64,000 nt of DNA from Lytechinus pictus. Taxonomy: Eukaryota; Echinodermata; Echinoidea; Temnopleuroida; Toxopneustidae. The notes beneath the pieces are model-generated. The model made no database searches. It had not been told where the DNA came from and was given only the letters and a program-made list of their open reading frames with translations. Position 1 is the stretch's first letter, and each line of letters opens with the position of its first letter. The DNA is taken from contig NC_087251.1 of the NCBI RefSeq assembly GCF_037042905.1, positions 35,768,501 through 35,832,500 on the forward strand, read 5' to 3'. The position numbers and the translations under genes were made by a program. Shown here piece by piece: positions 1-12,727 of this stretch.

Positions 1-925
1 AGAAAAGACTAAGCTTGATTCTCATTTTTATTCCACGGGAATATCATTATCGTATCTTAGTTTGGACTTATATTATAATGTTCAAAATAACCGGGTCTGG
101 AAAAAAGACTTTGCACTTATATTATAATTTTTGAAATAACTGGGTCTGGAAAAAAGAATTTGGACTTATATTATAATTTTTGAAACAACCGGGTCTGGAA
201 AAAAGACTTTGAACTTATATTATAATTTTTGAATTAACCGAGTCTGGAAAAAAGACTTAGCACTTTTGCACTATATGAAAGCATTACTATAGGGTTTTAG
301 TTTTTAGTTACCGGGTCTGGAGAAAAGAATATGCTTGATTCTCAATTATCTTAGTACATTCATTCACAATACGCGCCGTATAAGTTAAAACAACTACAAA
401 GACATTAATTCCACCAGTTTTAATTAACTGGGTCTGGAGAAAAGACTAAGCTCGATTCTCATTTTTATTCCACTGGAATATCATTATCGTATCTTAGTTT
501 GGACTTATATTATAATTTTTGAAATAACCAGGTCTGGAAAAAAGACTTTGCACTTATATTATAATTGTTTAAACAACCGGGTCTGGAAAAAGACTTTGGA
601 CTTATGTCATAATTTTTTAATTAACCGGGTCTGGAAAAAAGACTTTGCACTTTTGGGCTATATGAACGTATTACTATAGGATTTTAGTTTAGAACGGATT
701 CGCCAAAAATCCCTTCAAATTGATTACATTTGTGGGTAAAGTCATTATTACATTTGTGGGCGATCAAAAATTATTTCATTTGTGGGTAAAGTGCATTATT
801 ACATTTGTGGGTAAAGTGTTATTACATTTATGGGCGTTATCACATTTGTGGGTAAAGTGTTATTACATTTGTGGGCGTTATTACATTTGTGGGCGATTAT
901 TACATTTGTGGGTGTCACACCCCCC
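1..925 (+). repeat. Right arm of a foldback-type element (two stacked tandem arrays)
   Basis: Positions 1-660 hold units of about 50 bp sharing the core GGTCTGGAAAAAAGACTT followed by an AT-rich tail; 718-925 hold units built on ATTACATTTGTGGG. The same two arrays, in the same order, form both arms of the complete element at 20517-24204, and the left arm there is the reverse complement. This is therefore the right-hand end of a second copy that begins left of the window. It stops at a run of C, just as the complete copy abuts a run of G. Open frames through the array are by-products of the repeat. Confidence 0.8.
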
Positions 926-1149
926 CCCCACACACACACCTTGATAAAGAAAAAGGACTCCTACCCCTGTGCTGCCACATGTAATTGCTGCTAGTGCAAA
1001 ATAATGATTCTAAGCGGTGCACATTAGAAGAATAATATGATATAGGCAAGCATGTGAGCACAAAGATTTTGATTATGCTAATTTCAACCTTTAGGTTGTG
1101 TAAAATATTTGATTTCTTTCTTTAAAAAAAAACTAGGAACTGAATTGAA

Positions 1150-1300
1150 TTGAACGCCTAGCTGATCTCGACGAGACACCGTCTTTTTGTTTAAAGGTAA
1201 ACCATGGCGGTATAGCAATGGTGAAACCTTCTTTGGGAATTCCCACTTCCTACTAGGTCGTACCATACCAATGCGAGGGTCAACACATTTGTGCAATTTT
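1150..1300 (+). repeat. Dispersed repeat fragment, copy 1
   Basis: This stretch matches 14079-14215 at high similarity; both contain TACCATGGCGGTA-type and GGAATTCCCACTTC blocks in the same order. The neighbourhood 2690-2830 likewise matches 14236-14640, so the two loci share a mosaic repeat. No gene is supported between 950 and 4200. Confidence 0.6.
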
Positions 1301-3389
1301 TAGACGCCATTTTCGAGTCGTAAATTACCGGAGAAATCATTTCCTTCTTCATCAGAATGGTTGCCTTTTCGCGTGTCTAAGACTTTATATATGATTCTGA
1401 TTCGGGAATCTGATATAATTATGACGGTGTGGCTTCTGTTTAAGGCCATCTTTCATTTAAAATTGGATTTGTGGATAGATTGAGCATTACTTTGGCTGAG
1501 CAGTGCCAGATTTATACAGACCGATTTGACAGTCATTCATTTATGATCGGCAGCCTCTGGGGTAGGTGGTAGACCGGGATCAATCTATCAATCACAAAAG
1601 TAAGTTATTAAGGGATTATATAGATCATTATTATCATTCTACAATAATTATTTAGAGGGTTGCACACACTATAATGATTTTTAAGTTGATCCCTCCATTT
1701 TCTCAGATCTTTATAATGTTTATGATAACTTGCTTTTATAATACTTTGTTTTACTTCTGAATACTGTACCTACCTCTTTCCATATTGTTTGTTTAAGTTT
1801 CATTTCCAAAAGTCATTGTGATTATATACGACCATTTTATTTTGTTCTGTTGAAAATGAAATAAAACATTTTGAATTCGAATATGTCTTGCTCCTAGCTT
1901 GAGAATAACATTTACAATTAGACACTTTCAAGAGATTAAACACTTGCGTATACCTGACGGGACAGGAGACTGCTAGAGCCCCTCCCCCAAACACACGCAC
2001 ACAAGTTTTGTTTAATTTTTCGCCTCCGTCGTCGTTTTTTTTTCCCTCTTTGCCCCTCCTCACGAAGTTTTTTTTCAGGTACGCCACGGAACCAATTTTT
2101 TCAGGATATTCGTGATAATGATATTCGTTTGCATGTAAAATAATGACATCTTTTTTAATTTCCGTCGTAATTTCACAAAAGTTATAAGCACAATATATCT
2201 TCAATGAATCACAATATGTTACATTGACAACAATTCCGCAATTACAAGGATGAATCAAACCTTGTTTAACGTTTTCATGAGGAAAGAAATTAAGACATTT
2301 CATATGATAATAATAGAATAAAATAAAGTGAGTGATAACATCGTCTCTCCATTTGCATAATTATCATTGTGGTTGAGTTGTGTATTTAACTAATTGTTCT
2401 GTGAAAAAGAAGTTTATGGTATAATGTCATTATTTTTAAATCAATATCGATTTAAATGAATTTTTCAGCAAAATGCTTTGAGATTCTCTTTCTTTCAATC
2501 ATATTTTGGCTTGGGTGAACTTGACAGCTAAAGATTGATACCCATTTTTTTGTCCACAAAACCATCCTCTTTTGTTGTAGACCCACTCTATCTCGGGATG
2601 GGTGAAGGTAGAATTTGGCACAATATTTTATTTTCTGTAAATAGATGTACGAAGTCTGCAAAATAGGTCCTCCATAATTTACTATATGTGACTTGATTTG
2701 CATTACTATTATGTCAAAACTATTACAGGTTTATTCTGGTATTTAATCAAAACATTGGGGTCATTGTATACCTTTCTAATATTTTATGTTCATCAGTACG
2801 TCTTATGCTATTTGCCCTTATTATGATTGTGTAGGCGCGGTTCTAGATTAAAGATTTTGGTGGGGCTTGAGAAATTTTCTGATGTTGGTTTATTCAGTAC
2901 ATCGGAAATGGCCCATCGTGGGCAGCACTATCCTGATCTGACCAAGCCACTAGTCCCCGCCCCAGCCCCCCAAAATCCCTAATATTATGCGACGGAGCGT
3001 ATCGACCGAGCCCCAAAAAAAATCACAATTTTGAAATGCTTGAGTATGTTGAGAACGTTTTTCATAACCATTTAATCTACTTGTGTAACACCAATCAGGT
3101 CGTGAGTGCTGTTATACACGTTGACACCGGCGTACATAGCAAAATAAAAAATAAAAATCGCACCAACCCCCTTCAAAATGATTTCAGGGAATTTAATGAC
3201 CGAGGGAAGATTTTCGAGGTGAAGTCAAGCATTTGGAGTAATTAATTATGAACTTCCAAAATTGTAAATCTACAATATGTTTAAATTCCTGAATATAGAA
3301 TAAGCAACATGCAGAAAGGCTGCAAAAGAATATAATTTAGTCTACACAATAGAGTATTGCATAGAATAGAGTAAAATCACTCTACTTGA

Positions 3390-3640
3390 AACAGAGGCGT
3401 CGAACCTGGGGGCAGCGCGATCGCCCCTATAGATATTGGGGGACAACATAGTGATTTTTAAACTTGAAAACTTTGTAGTATTTGATGCAAAAACATGTCT
3501 GAAAAAGCACTATGAAACCGTTATACTTGATATTAAAATACTCTCAAACATATATAGTAGAAACCTGCGAAGTTCCACAGATGAATTATTATCCAGACCT
3601 CCTTTCGCTGTGCCCCCCCCCCCCCCCCCCCCGGATCTGC
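3390..3640 (+). repeat. Dispersed repeat with a long poly-C end
   Basis: It starts near GGCGTCGAACC and GATCGCCCC and ends in a run of more than 20 C. It resembles 15108-15320, which has the same GGCGTCGATC start, a GTCGCCCC block and a poly-C end. It is probably a short non-autonomous element. The 84-residue frame through it is not supported as a gene. Confidence 0.4.
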
Positions 3641-4204
3641 TAGTACCCTCTAAAATATTCTGTATGTATATATTTTTAGCGTCGGTTTAGATGAAAGAGA
3701 AAAATACGAGAGACAATGTAAAACGCCAAAACAGATTTTGCGTTCATGATTATTGCCGTTTATATTTTACATATACATGCATCTATATTTGAGGTTTGTC
3801 TCTAAGCGTGTGTGTTATAAGCAAGAATAATGAGATGTGTGTTGATTCAATTATCAACCTCTGAAATTGAAACAAAATTGAAACAGATGCTCAAATTAAA
3901 AGGTGTGATATTCTTTGTTAAGCACTGCAGGAAACAACATATGTCACGATCATATAAATAAAGTGAGGTGTCAGAGAAACACTCCACCCAAGAATCATTG
4001 ATTACGAGGATGGTGGTAGTATTATGGCCCTATATCGATAAAAAGGGAGTTTCGCAATCGCGACGGGGAGGGATTCTACAACATAGAAAATCTATTGTCA
4101 AAATCCCTTCATGACGAGTTCGTCGAAAATCGGTGAATCCTAATAGCAGTTCCGTCCTGGGGATTGTTTCATGGAGGGACTTGTCGGACGTTTTATCTAA
4201 AAAG

Positions 4205-4340
4205 CCCTATTTTATCCGGCAGTTACCATTTGAACTGTGCTTCTCAGCCAATCAAAATCAATGAAAGTTGTCCGATCTGACAACTTGTCGGACAAAAATA
4301 CTGATGAAACACTCCTCTGGACTCTGGACAAGCGACATAT
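4205..4340 (+). repeat. Dispersed repeat with an internal palindrome
   Basis: The block containing CTGACAACTTGTCGGACA and CAGCCAATCAA recurs at 22548-22660, in the centre of the foldback element. The second copy carries the exact palindrome GTTGTCAGATCTGACAAC; the first has one change in it. Confidence 0.5.
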
Positions 4341-4841
4341 TCGCAATTTTCCATCAGCTCAGAATCTTAAAACGATCAGTTGTCCCGTTTCACCAATTTT
4401 CGACAAAGAGCTCTCAGCTGTTCATTGTGATTTGACGAGCATTTTCAATAGATTTTTCCCTGTTGTAGAATCCGTCCCCGTAGCGTTGTCTGAAACTCGT
4501 TAATGATACCGAGGCAAAACATGCATCGTGCTAAAAAATATAAAAATAAAAGTAAATAAATAAATAAATGAAGCATCGTTGTTGTACATGTTCATTGCAG
4601 TTCTAAAATGATGAATGAATGGGAGCGGCTAAATTGTAAAAAAGTAAAACATCTGGAATGTCAAAATATTGAAGCCCGATAATGAAGTTCTGAAGTAGAT
4701 AATTTGTTTGTTTATCGCCCGTCTGCAATTTTCTCCTACCATGCCTACCAACTTTTCTCCCCGGGCGTCAAAATATCGAAAGGCTATTACATAATAACTG
4801 ACAACGGCTCGTGTAACCATGGTAACTGGGATATAATATGA

Positions 4842-6917
4842 AACAAGGGGAATGCCTCTGGCCGTCTCACCTGCATCACGCGATTCAATATAGCAGCAGT
4901 GCTAATTTTGAAAACTACTATAACTCGCACAAGATGTTCAGTGATACTTGGTTACTCTTATTTCCACGTGTTATGAACTAGACCAATATACTTATAGAGA
5001 TATGATGGCAATTCAACAAATACCCCCAACGTGGCCAAAGTTCTTTGACCTTACATGACCTTTGACCTTGATCATGTGACCTGAAACTCGCACAGGATGT
5101 TCAGTGATACTTGATTAGTCTTATGTCCAAGTTTCAAGAGTCAGATCCATCAACTTTCAAAGTTACGATGGTAATTCAACAGATACCCCCATTATGGCCA
5201 AAGTTCATTGACCTTTGACCTTGGTCATGTGACCTAAAATGTGCACAGGATGTTCAGTGATACTTTATTACTCTTATGTCCAAGTTTTATGAACTAGACC
5301 AACACACTTTCAAATTTATGGCTGTAATTCATCAAATACCCCAATTTTGCCAAAGTTCATTGACCCTAAATGACCTTTGACTTTCATCATGTGACCTGAA
5401 ACTTGCACAGGATGTTCAATAATACTTGATTACTATTATGTCTAAGTTTCATGAATCAGATCCATAAACTTTCAAAGTTATGATGGTAATTCAACAGATA
5501 CCCCCAATTCGGCCAAAGTTCATTGACCCTAAATGACCTTTGACCTTGGTCATGTGACGTGAAACTCATGCAGGATGTTCAGTGATACTTAATTAACCTT
5601 ATGTATAAGTTTCATGAACTAGGTCCATATATTTTCTAAGTTATGATGACATTTCAAAAACTTAACCTTAGGTTAAGATTTTGATGTTGATTCCCCCAAC
5701 ATGGTCTAAGTTCATTGACCCTAAATGACGTTTGACCTTGGTCATGTGACATGAAACTCAGGCAAAATGTTCAGTAATACTTGATTAACCTTATGGCCAA
5801 GTTTAATGAACTAGGTCCATATACTTTCTAAGTTAATTTGTCATTTCAAAAACTTAACCTCAGGTTAAGATTTGGTGTTGACGCCGCCGCCGCCGTCGGA
5901 AAAGCGGCGCCTATAGTCTCACTCTGCTATGCAGGTGAGACAAAAACTATCCCTTTTTGTCTCACCTGCATAGCAGAGTGAGACTATAGGCGCCGCTTTT
6001 CCGACGGCGGCGGCGACGGCGACGGCGGCGTCAACACCAAATCTTAACCTGAGGTTAAGTTTTTGAAATGACAGCGTAACTAGGAAAGTATATGGACCTA
6101 GTTCATGAAACTTGGCCATAAGGTTAATCAAGTATTACTGAACATCCTGCCTGAGTTTCATGTCACATGACCAAGGTCAAAGGTCATTTAGGGTCAATGA
6201 ACTTAGACCATGTTGGGGGAATCAACATCAAAATCTTAACCTAAGGTTAAGTTTTTGAAATGTCATCATAACTTAGAAAATATATGGACCTAGTTCATGA
6301 AACTTATACATAAGGTTAATCAAGTATCACTGAACATCCTGCATGAGTTTCACATCACATGACCAAGGTCAAAGGTCATTTAGGGTCAATGAACTTTGGC
6401 CGAATTGGGGGTATCTGTTGAATTACCATCATAACTTTGAAAGTTTATGGATCTGATTCATGAAACTTGGACATAATAGTAATCAAGTATTACTGAACAT
6501 CCTGTGCAAGTTTCAGGTCACATGATCAAGGTCAAAGGTCATTTAGGGTCAATGAACTTTGGCCAAATTGGGGTATTTGTTGAATTACAGCCATAAATTT
6601 GAAAGTGTGTTGGTCTAGTTCATAAAACTTGGACATAATAGTAATCAAGTATCACTGAACATCCTGTGCGAGTTTCAGGTCACATGATCAAGGTCAAAGG
6701 TCATGTAAGGTCAAAGAACTTTGGCCACGTTGGGGGTATTTGTTGAATTGCCATCATATCTCTATAAGTGTATTGGTCTAGTTCATAAAACGTGGAAATA
6801 AGAGTAACCAAGTATCACTGAACATCTTGTGCGAGTTATAGTAGTTTTCAAAATCAGCACTGCTGCTATATTGAATCGCGTGATGCAGGTGAGACGGCCA
6901 GAGGCATTCCACTTGTT
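4842..6917. repeat. Head-to-head pair of a TIR/tandem-repeat element (about 1-kb arms)
   Basis: Positions 4842-5946 and 5954-6917 are reverse complements over nearly their whole length with a spacer of about 7 bp. Each arm is one copy of the element seen singly at 29955-30995: a GC-rich end (TCTCACCTGCATAGCAG, then a CGG/CGC-rich tract), four to five units of about 170 bp, and an end with GATGCAGGTGAGAC. Each unit carries CAAGGTCAAAGGTCA or a near match. The left arm is about 140 bp longer than the right, consistent with gain or loss of one unit. The arms are so alike that they must be a recent inverted duplication or be kept alike by gene conversion. Confidence 0.85.
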
Positions 6918-7518
6918 GATAGAATTTGAGGCGAGAATTTTGAGACTTTGAGGCGAGAATAAAAGTAGTTACAATCGTGCTTACAAAAAGTTATAGAATG
7001 TCCTGGTTTTAGGTCTAAATCTCAAAATATTGGCGGATGGCCTGGCCCGGCATTCACCATTTTCTTGCCAGACCGTCGATCCACTCCCTCGAGTTAAGGA
7101 GGTAATTCTCCTTGCTCAAGTCTACCGCTTTTTCATTCATCATTGTTTGCAAGTATGTTATTTTTAGATGGTTACCACAATTTTGTAAAGATGAAATCCA
7201 CGCGCATGCGTACATTTATTCCAAAGACGACACTCATGAATATTCATATTGGGGTCCGGAGCTCCTGTGGGCAAAATAATTTCGAGGCCCGGATCCAGGG
7301 GGTGAATGAGTTCCCATTCCCATCCCCGTAAAAAAAAGGAAACATACCGCCTGATTTTGATAACCGTCCCTGTGACGCATTTTGCTTATGCCAAGTTTTC
7401 TCAAATTTAAGCCCTTTTGGTGTTGCAATTTTTTCTCCTCATGAAAATATAATCATGTTAAATTTGTCCATCAAGTAATGTGAAACTAATCCTCATGCTT
7501 TGCGAATGTGACACTTAA

Positions 7519-8015
7519 ATTTGCTCCCCTTCAGATGCAGCTCCATCAGGTATTTGAATTTCCAAAAGAGTGTCAGAGCTTGACTTTGACGGGGTTCGAA
7601 TGTGCCTGAAAATTTCGACAAGCAACACATTTCGTACCCGACAAATTTGACAAGCAAAAAAAAAAGAAACGAATAAAGGTCATCGCTCATGATTTTTATT
7701 GGATGCGCCTGCATACCCCCCCCCCTCCCCTCCCCCATCCACGCTTTGGAGGTTCAGAACGACATAACTGTAATTCAGATAATCACATGCTTCTCATTTA
7801 AAGTCTACTACCCATATCATCATCAACAAAGTGGTTTAATAAAATCGAGCTAGCTTAAACATATAGTGCCAGTTGTGGGAACGATCTAAAATGTGTTAGA
7901 ACAGAATTTATGGCCATCAAAGTATTTATGTTAAATATGTGCCTAACGATTCTGATGCATTGCTGAAAAAAACCGAGAGAAAAAACAAGCAAGACAGGTT
8001 TCGGACACTTAAGTT
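7519..8015 (+). repeat. Partial duplicate of exon 1 end and intron 1 of the SAMD9-like gene
   Basis: This block aligns, with small gaps, to 16395-16890. The match begins in CCCCTTCAGATGCAGCTCC, the last bases of coding exon 1, keeps the splice donor CAG|GTATTTG, and runs on through intron 1. Either a gene fragment was copied here, or both loci carry the same mobile repeat and the gene recruited its donor site from it. The poly-C stretch and the GACAAGCAAAAAAAA motif inside favour the repeat reading. Confidence 0.7.
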
Positions 8016-11000
8016 TGAGTTATATCTGCATGCCCGTGGCTTAACTCTTGTAATTTTTTAGAACAAAATGCAAAACAAAACAAAAAAAATACATCTTAGA
8101 TTTCTCCTCTTCTTGTTTTTCCCCTTTTTTGTTCAGAGTTATCCAATGAATGTAATCAGATATTGGATTTTTAATTTTTTTGTCCTTGATTCTTTTTTTA
8201 CTAGGGGTGTTTTTATGACTCTGATATTGAAATAAAGACCAATCAAATTTGGCAGAGTAATGTTCATTAAATATTTATTATTTTTGAGGAGCCGTATTCT
8301 GGTGTTTCGTTTTTATTTAGATTGCGTTTTTTTATAAGTATTTGTTTATCAATCTCCATCACTCCCTTCTCTATCTCTCTCTTTCTCTCTTGTACAAGGT
8401 GTCAGTTAATGTGGACATGTAATTATTAGTATTTCTGTTTGTAATCAATTGAATTGTAACCTTTTTTAGTCCTTGTTATATTTCATGTTGCGTCTTGTTC
8501 GTTTTTTTTTTTGCATTTGGAACAAATATGTTATTTAACGAAAAAAAAATCAAATTTTCAATTTTCAGATCTGAAGAAAAAGTTATTATATATCTGATAT
8601 TGAGAAAGTCAATAATGTTCACAAAAGGGGTAAAGGTGTGTGGGGTGTATGGGGCAAGAGCTGAGGGACGTGTACACCTGTTATTACCACGTGATTGCAT
8701 ATATTTATACACATTAGACCAAATGGGCATTGGACCAAGTGGGTATTAGACCAACTTTGTACCAAGAGGGTATTGGACAAACTGTCAATTGGACCGAGTG
8801 CATAGGCGGATCCAGGGGGCCCGAGGGGCCCTATTGGCGGAGCAAAAAAAAGAAAAAAGGGGGAAAGAAAGAAAAAAAAAGGAAAAACAGAGGAGAAAAA
8901 GGAAGGGGAATCATAAGAGGAGGAAGACGAGTGAATAAAATAAGATGAGTGTAAGACTTGGAAAATAATTTTACAAATTTTCGCTCGCGCTTCGCACTTC
9001 GCATTGCCTTTTAGGTGATTTATATATCTTGCTCAATATGGAGCTTAAATATCAAAGTTTGAGGTCAGTATGCAAAACATATTCCAGCTCGGATATTCGA
9101 ACTGTCATTATTTTGTTTGATTTACAAATTGATTTGTGAAAAGTGCTCTGTAAAAATTTATGTGTTATCTTCTGAATATTAACATTTTCTGCTCGCGCTG
9201 CGCGCTCACAAAATTTGATTTGGCAGGTACCTATTATTTTCTTGTATTTCATAAAGTTCTCAAATATCCCTTTTCACGTCAAATTGTCAAAACTTAATAG
9301 CTGGCGCTGCACGCTCGCATTTTGATTGGTGATTCAATATGTATATCATAATATTAATTCTATAACAAACTACTAAAATCCCCATTTCATGACAGTTTAT
9401 CAAAAAGTTCGGCTCTCGATTTGCGTTCGCATTGATTGTTGAAAATATATTAACTCATGCATCTTATTTTATAATTACAAAAGTGCTTTAAATGTCCGGT
9501 TTTCAGGCAATAATAAATTAACAGATTTCGCGCTATCATTAGGCTTTATTAAATTAAGGAATAAGATATTGATTTAATAATCAATTTGTCCCTTTTTTCA
9601 GAATGGAATATCCACAAGTTTAATCTCCCGCTTAGGAAGAGAAATAGGAAGATAGTCATCATTTTCACATGATAAAACAATGTTCTTAGAATGTCCCTGT
9701 CCTATGTCAAATCTCAAAGTAATAATAATGAAACATATCAGATCTTTTTTTAAGTGTGATTCATATCCACCTCACAATTTTCCTACTATGTGCTTGAAAT
9801 ACAGAGCTTAAATTGACCCCTTTTTTCAGATTGAAATATCAAATATTTTAAGCTCGAGCTTCGCGCTCGCTTTATTAATGTTGGAAAATACCAAATTATA
9901 CCCCATTTTTTTCATGATTTACAAAACATGAAAAGAGTGTCCCGTTTTTAGGTTTTGAATCTAAATTTTTTCTTCTCGCGCTTCGAGCTCGCATCAATTA
10001 TTTGGTTATGTACTTATATCGTTCATGATTACAAAAAGTATAGGCCTATAGAACTTTGATTTTTCAGGCCGGAATGTCAAAAAATTTCCAGCTCGCGCGT
10101 CGCGCTCGCAATACTTAATCATTGAAATGTGTATCGTCTTAATGGGTAACTGCAAAACGTCCCTTTTTTGACAAGGCCAGAACGCATTATAAAAATGTCT
10201 GCTCGCGCTTCGCGCTAGCAGTAATTATCTTGTTACATACGCATCTTGTTCAGGTTCACAAACATTGCCCAGAATGTTCAACTAAATTTTCAGGACAAAT
10301 TAAATACATGAAATTTCTAAATTGTTTAGCTCGCACTTCGCGCTCACACTTATAAAATAGGGCTTATGAAATTATTACACATGTATGTTGACTGTTAGGA
10401 CATGGCCGTTTCCCCCCCCCCCCCCAAAAAAAAAAAAAAAAAAAAATTAATGATCACGAAAAAAAGAGAAAAGGAAAGGCATAAGGGTGAAATATAATAT
10501 TATTTTCCAAATATTATGTTAAAATCTATCACGAACTTGGATTTTTGTAATAAAAATGTCAAAATTTTTGCTCGCTTGCTTCGCTTTCTCGTAACTTATC
10601 AATTTTACGCGATACACCATATCGAGCCCCCTCAATATTTTTTGGCTCATTACACCACTGGGACAACCCCTTCAAAGAAATAGTCTAGGTGATTGGTGAA
10701 AAAAATGTTCAGAAAATGGTAAAAGCATGAAAATTGGCACAGAGGTAGAGTAAGTTATTCCAAACACTTTTGGCAGGGGGTGCCAACGTAAATTTGCCAA
10801 ATATAGCAACGGTTGCTAGGTAACATATTTACCTTAGTAACTGAGCTTTATTGGGCTTAAGTAACATTTTCATGAGCGATGTGTTGCATGAATGTTAACC
10901 TAAAGCATGTTCCTTTGTATCACAACAGTTTTGATCCATTTATTCACAGCAACGGCTGCTAAGGGTCCATTTTCCATAGCAACAAATTGTTAATCATTGT

Positions 11001-12089
11001 TCAGATGAATATGATGAATATGATTTACTCAGAATAGCTCAGAAATTAAATCTGGCCCATAGATTCCTCATGTGATGAATTTTTCCTTAGGTAGACCTAA
11101 TAAGCACCATAGCAACGGTTGCTAGTTAACATTTTTTCCACAGTAACCAATTCTTATAGGGTATTTTTTTCATGATCATAATTTATATGAACCATATCTT
11201 TTCTATTGAAGCATTAATACATTAATCACAAAAACCCAGGAACAATTATGCCATGTATACACGCCCATGCGAAATACCAGATGATGTAACATGTTTTTTG
11301 TAGCAAGCAATGGTTAAATGTCTTACGGAAAGATTATTGATAGATGCTTAAAAACGTAAAATCTTGCACAAATAAAAATACCTCATGATATGGTTCATAT
11401 TTCCAAAGACGATGTCTATGGGTTCCATATCATTGGTATAGTAATGCTTGCTGCATGTTAAAAAAAACTCACCTTAACACCAATTTTTCTGCCTTTGGAA
11501 ACCATAATTATTATAGATTATCATAAACACATGTAAAAGATCGACCATCGATTTAAATTAGTTGGTGTCTTTCATAGCAAAGGGTACTTTGTTAATGTCT
11601 GTTATAACTATATAATTTAGTTACCCATTTATCATTGAATGATAATATACCTCATGTTTACTTATCTGAGTGATTGACAATGGAGGTAGAATATTGAATG
11701 TGTATCATTGAGAATTAAAAGTCTAGAAACCGTTGACATTCTGGAAATTTGTGGCTACGTATGTATTTACCCTATGAATCTCCTTTAAGACCCTGTATAA
11801 CACCTACAAATTCCCTTGGAAAGAATTCCACAAAACCAACATTTAGCAAGAGAAGAACAGTTACAAGAGCTCACCAGAAGGTCATGGGTGCTTACAAGTT
11901 GAATATCTCTGATCTCTGATTAGAAGAATTGATCAAGTCAACTAAGTTAGAAATTATTTCAAACACCAAATCCCGCCAGAAAGTAATTTTCAAATGAGTG
12001 CTTGGATACCACTTTATCTCTAGCTAACAGTAGTCGTTCTCTTGAAAGCCAACACACACTGTCTTGGTTTATCCCCTCCCTTTCGAAGC

Positions 12090-12570
12090 CTGCAATGAAG
12101 CTTTCCATACCGTTTCCGGACCTAATGCCATGTGCAGGAGTTGATTTTGACTTGTCAATTCCGTCTCCAGGTGTTTTGACTTGGATCAATCCTGCAGCTC
12201 TGTGATCTATCATGACGTGAAAGAAACTGCTAGAGTTGATTTTGACCAATCAGTTCCGTTTCTAGGCATGTTGGCCAGATCCTGTAGCTATATGATTGAT
12301 CTATCATGACTCGACCCTGTTGTAGGTGTTTTGACCTGGATCAATCCTTCAGCTCCAGGATTTATCATCACGTAAAGATCTCCTAAGAGTTGTTTGGACC
12401 GACCATCAGTGTTGTTTCCATGCTTGTTGGCCTGGATCCTGCTGCTCCGGGATCTATCATGACTTAAAAGCTCTCGCAGAAGTTGATTTTGACCAGTCAG
12501 TTCCGATTGCAGGTGTTTTGGCTGGGATCCTGCAGCTTCATGGATCATTACTTGAAAGATCTTGAAGGAT
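12090..12570 (+). repeat. Diverged tandem repeat
   Basis: About four to five units of roughly 100-115 bp share GATTTTGACC, CAGTTCCG, GGTGTTTTG, TGGATCCTGCAGC and ATCTATCATGAC in order. The units are well diverged, so the array is old. It lies inside the 10681-13782 element. Confidence 0.6.
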
Positions 12571-12626
12571 GTACTATATGCGCAGCTGACTTTGTCACCT
12601 ACGTATGTGACGCACTTGTGATATTT

Positions 12627-12727
12627 GGGGCCCGTTGCAGAAAAATATTGCGCAACTTGATTTTCAACCAATAAAGCACCCGTGTTCGGAACTTGCGTTT
12701 AACGCAACTCTTTCTGCAACAGGCCCC
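12627..12727. mobile_element. Short palindromic MITE
   Basis: The ends are GGGGCCCGTTGCAGAAA and TTTCTGCAACAGGCCCC. The 101-bp element is almost entirely inverted repeat around an AT-rich middle that contains a CCAATAAA stretch. It lies within the 10681-13782 element, so it gives a further nesting level. Confidence 0.7.

Noticed and set aside
720-944. 74-residue frame rich in HLWV repeats, with relatives at 20354-20688 and 24020-24202
   Set aside because: These are translations of the ATTACATTTGTGGG array on the arms of the foldback element.
1800-2303. 167-residue minus-strand frame
   Set aside because: AT-rich, no recognisable domain, no splice or promoter context, and mosaic repeats on both sides; kept as unsupported.
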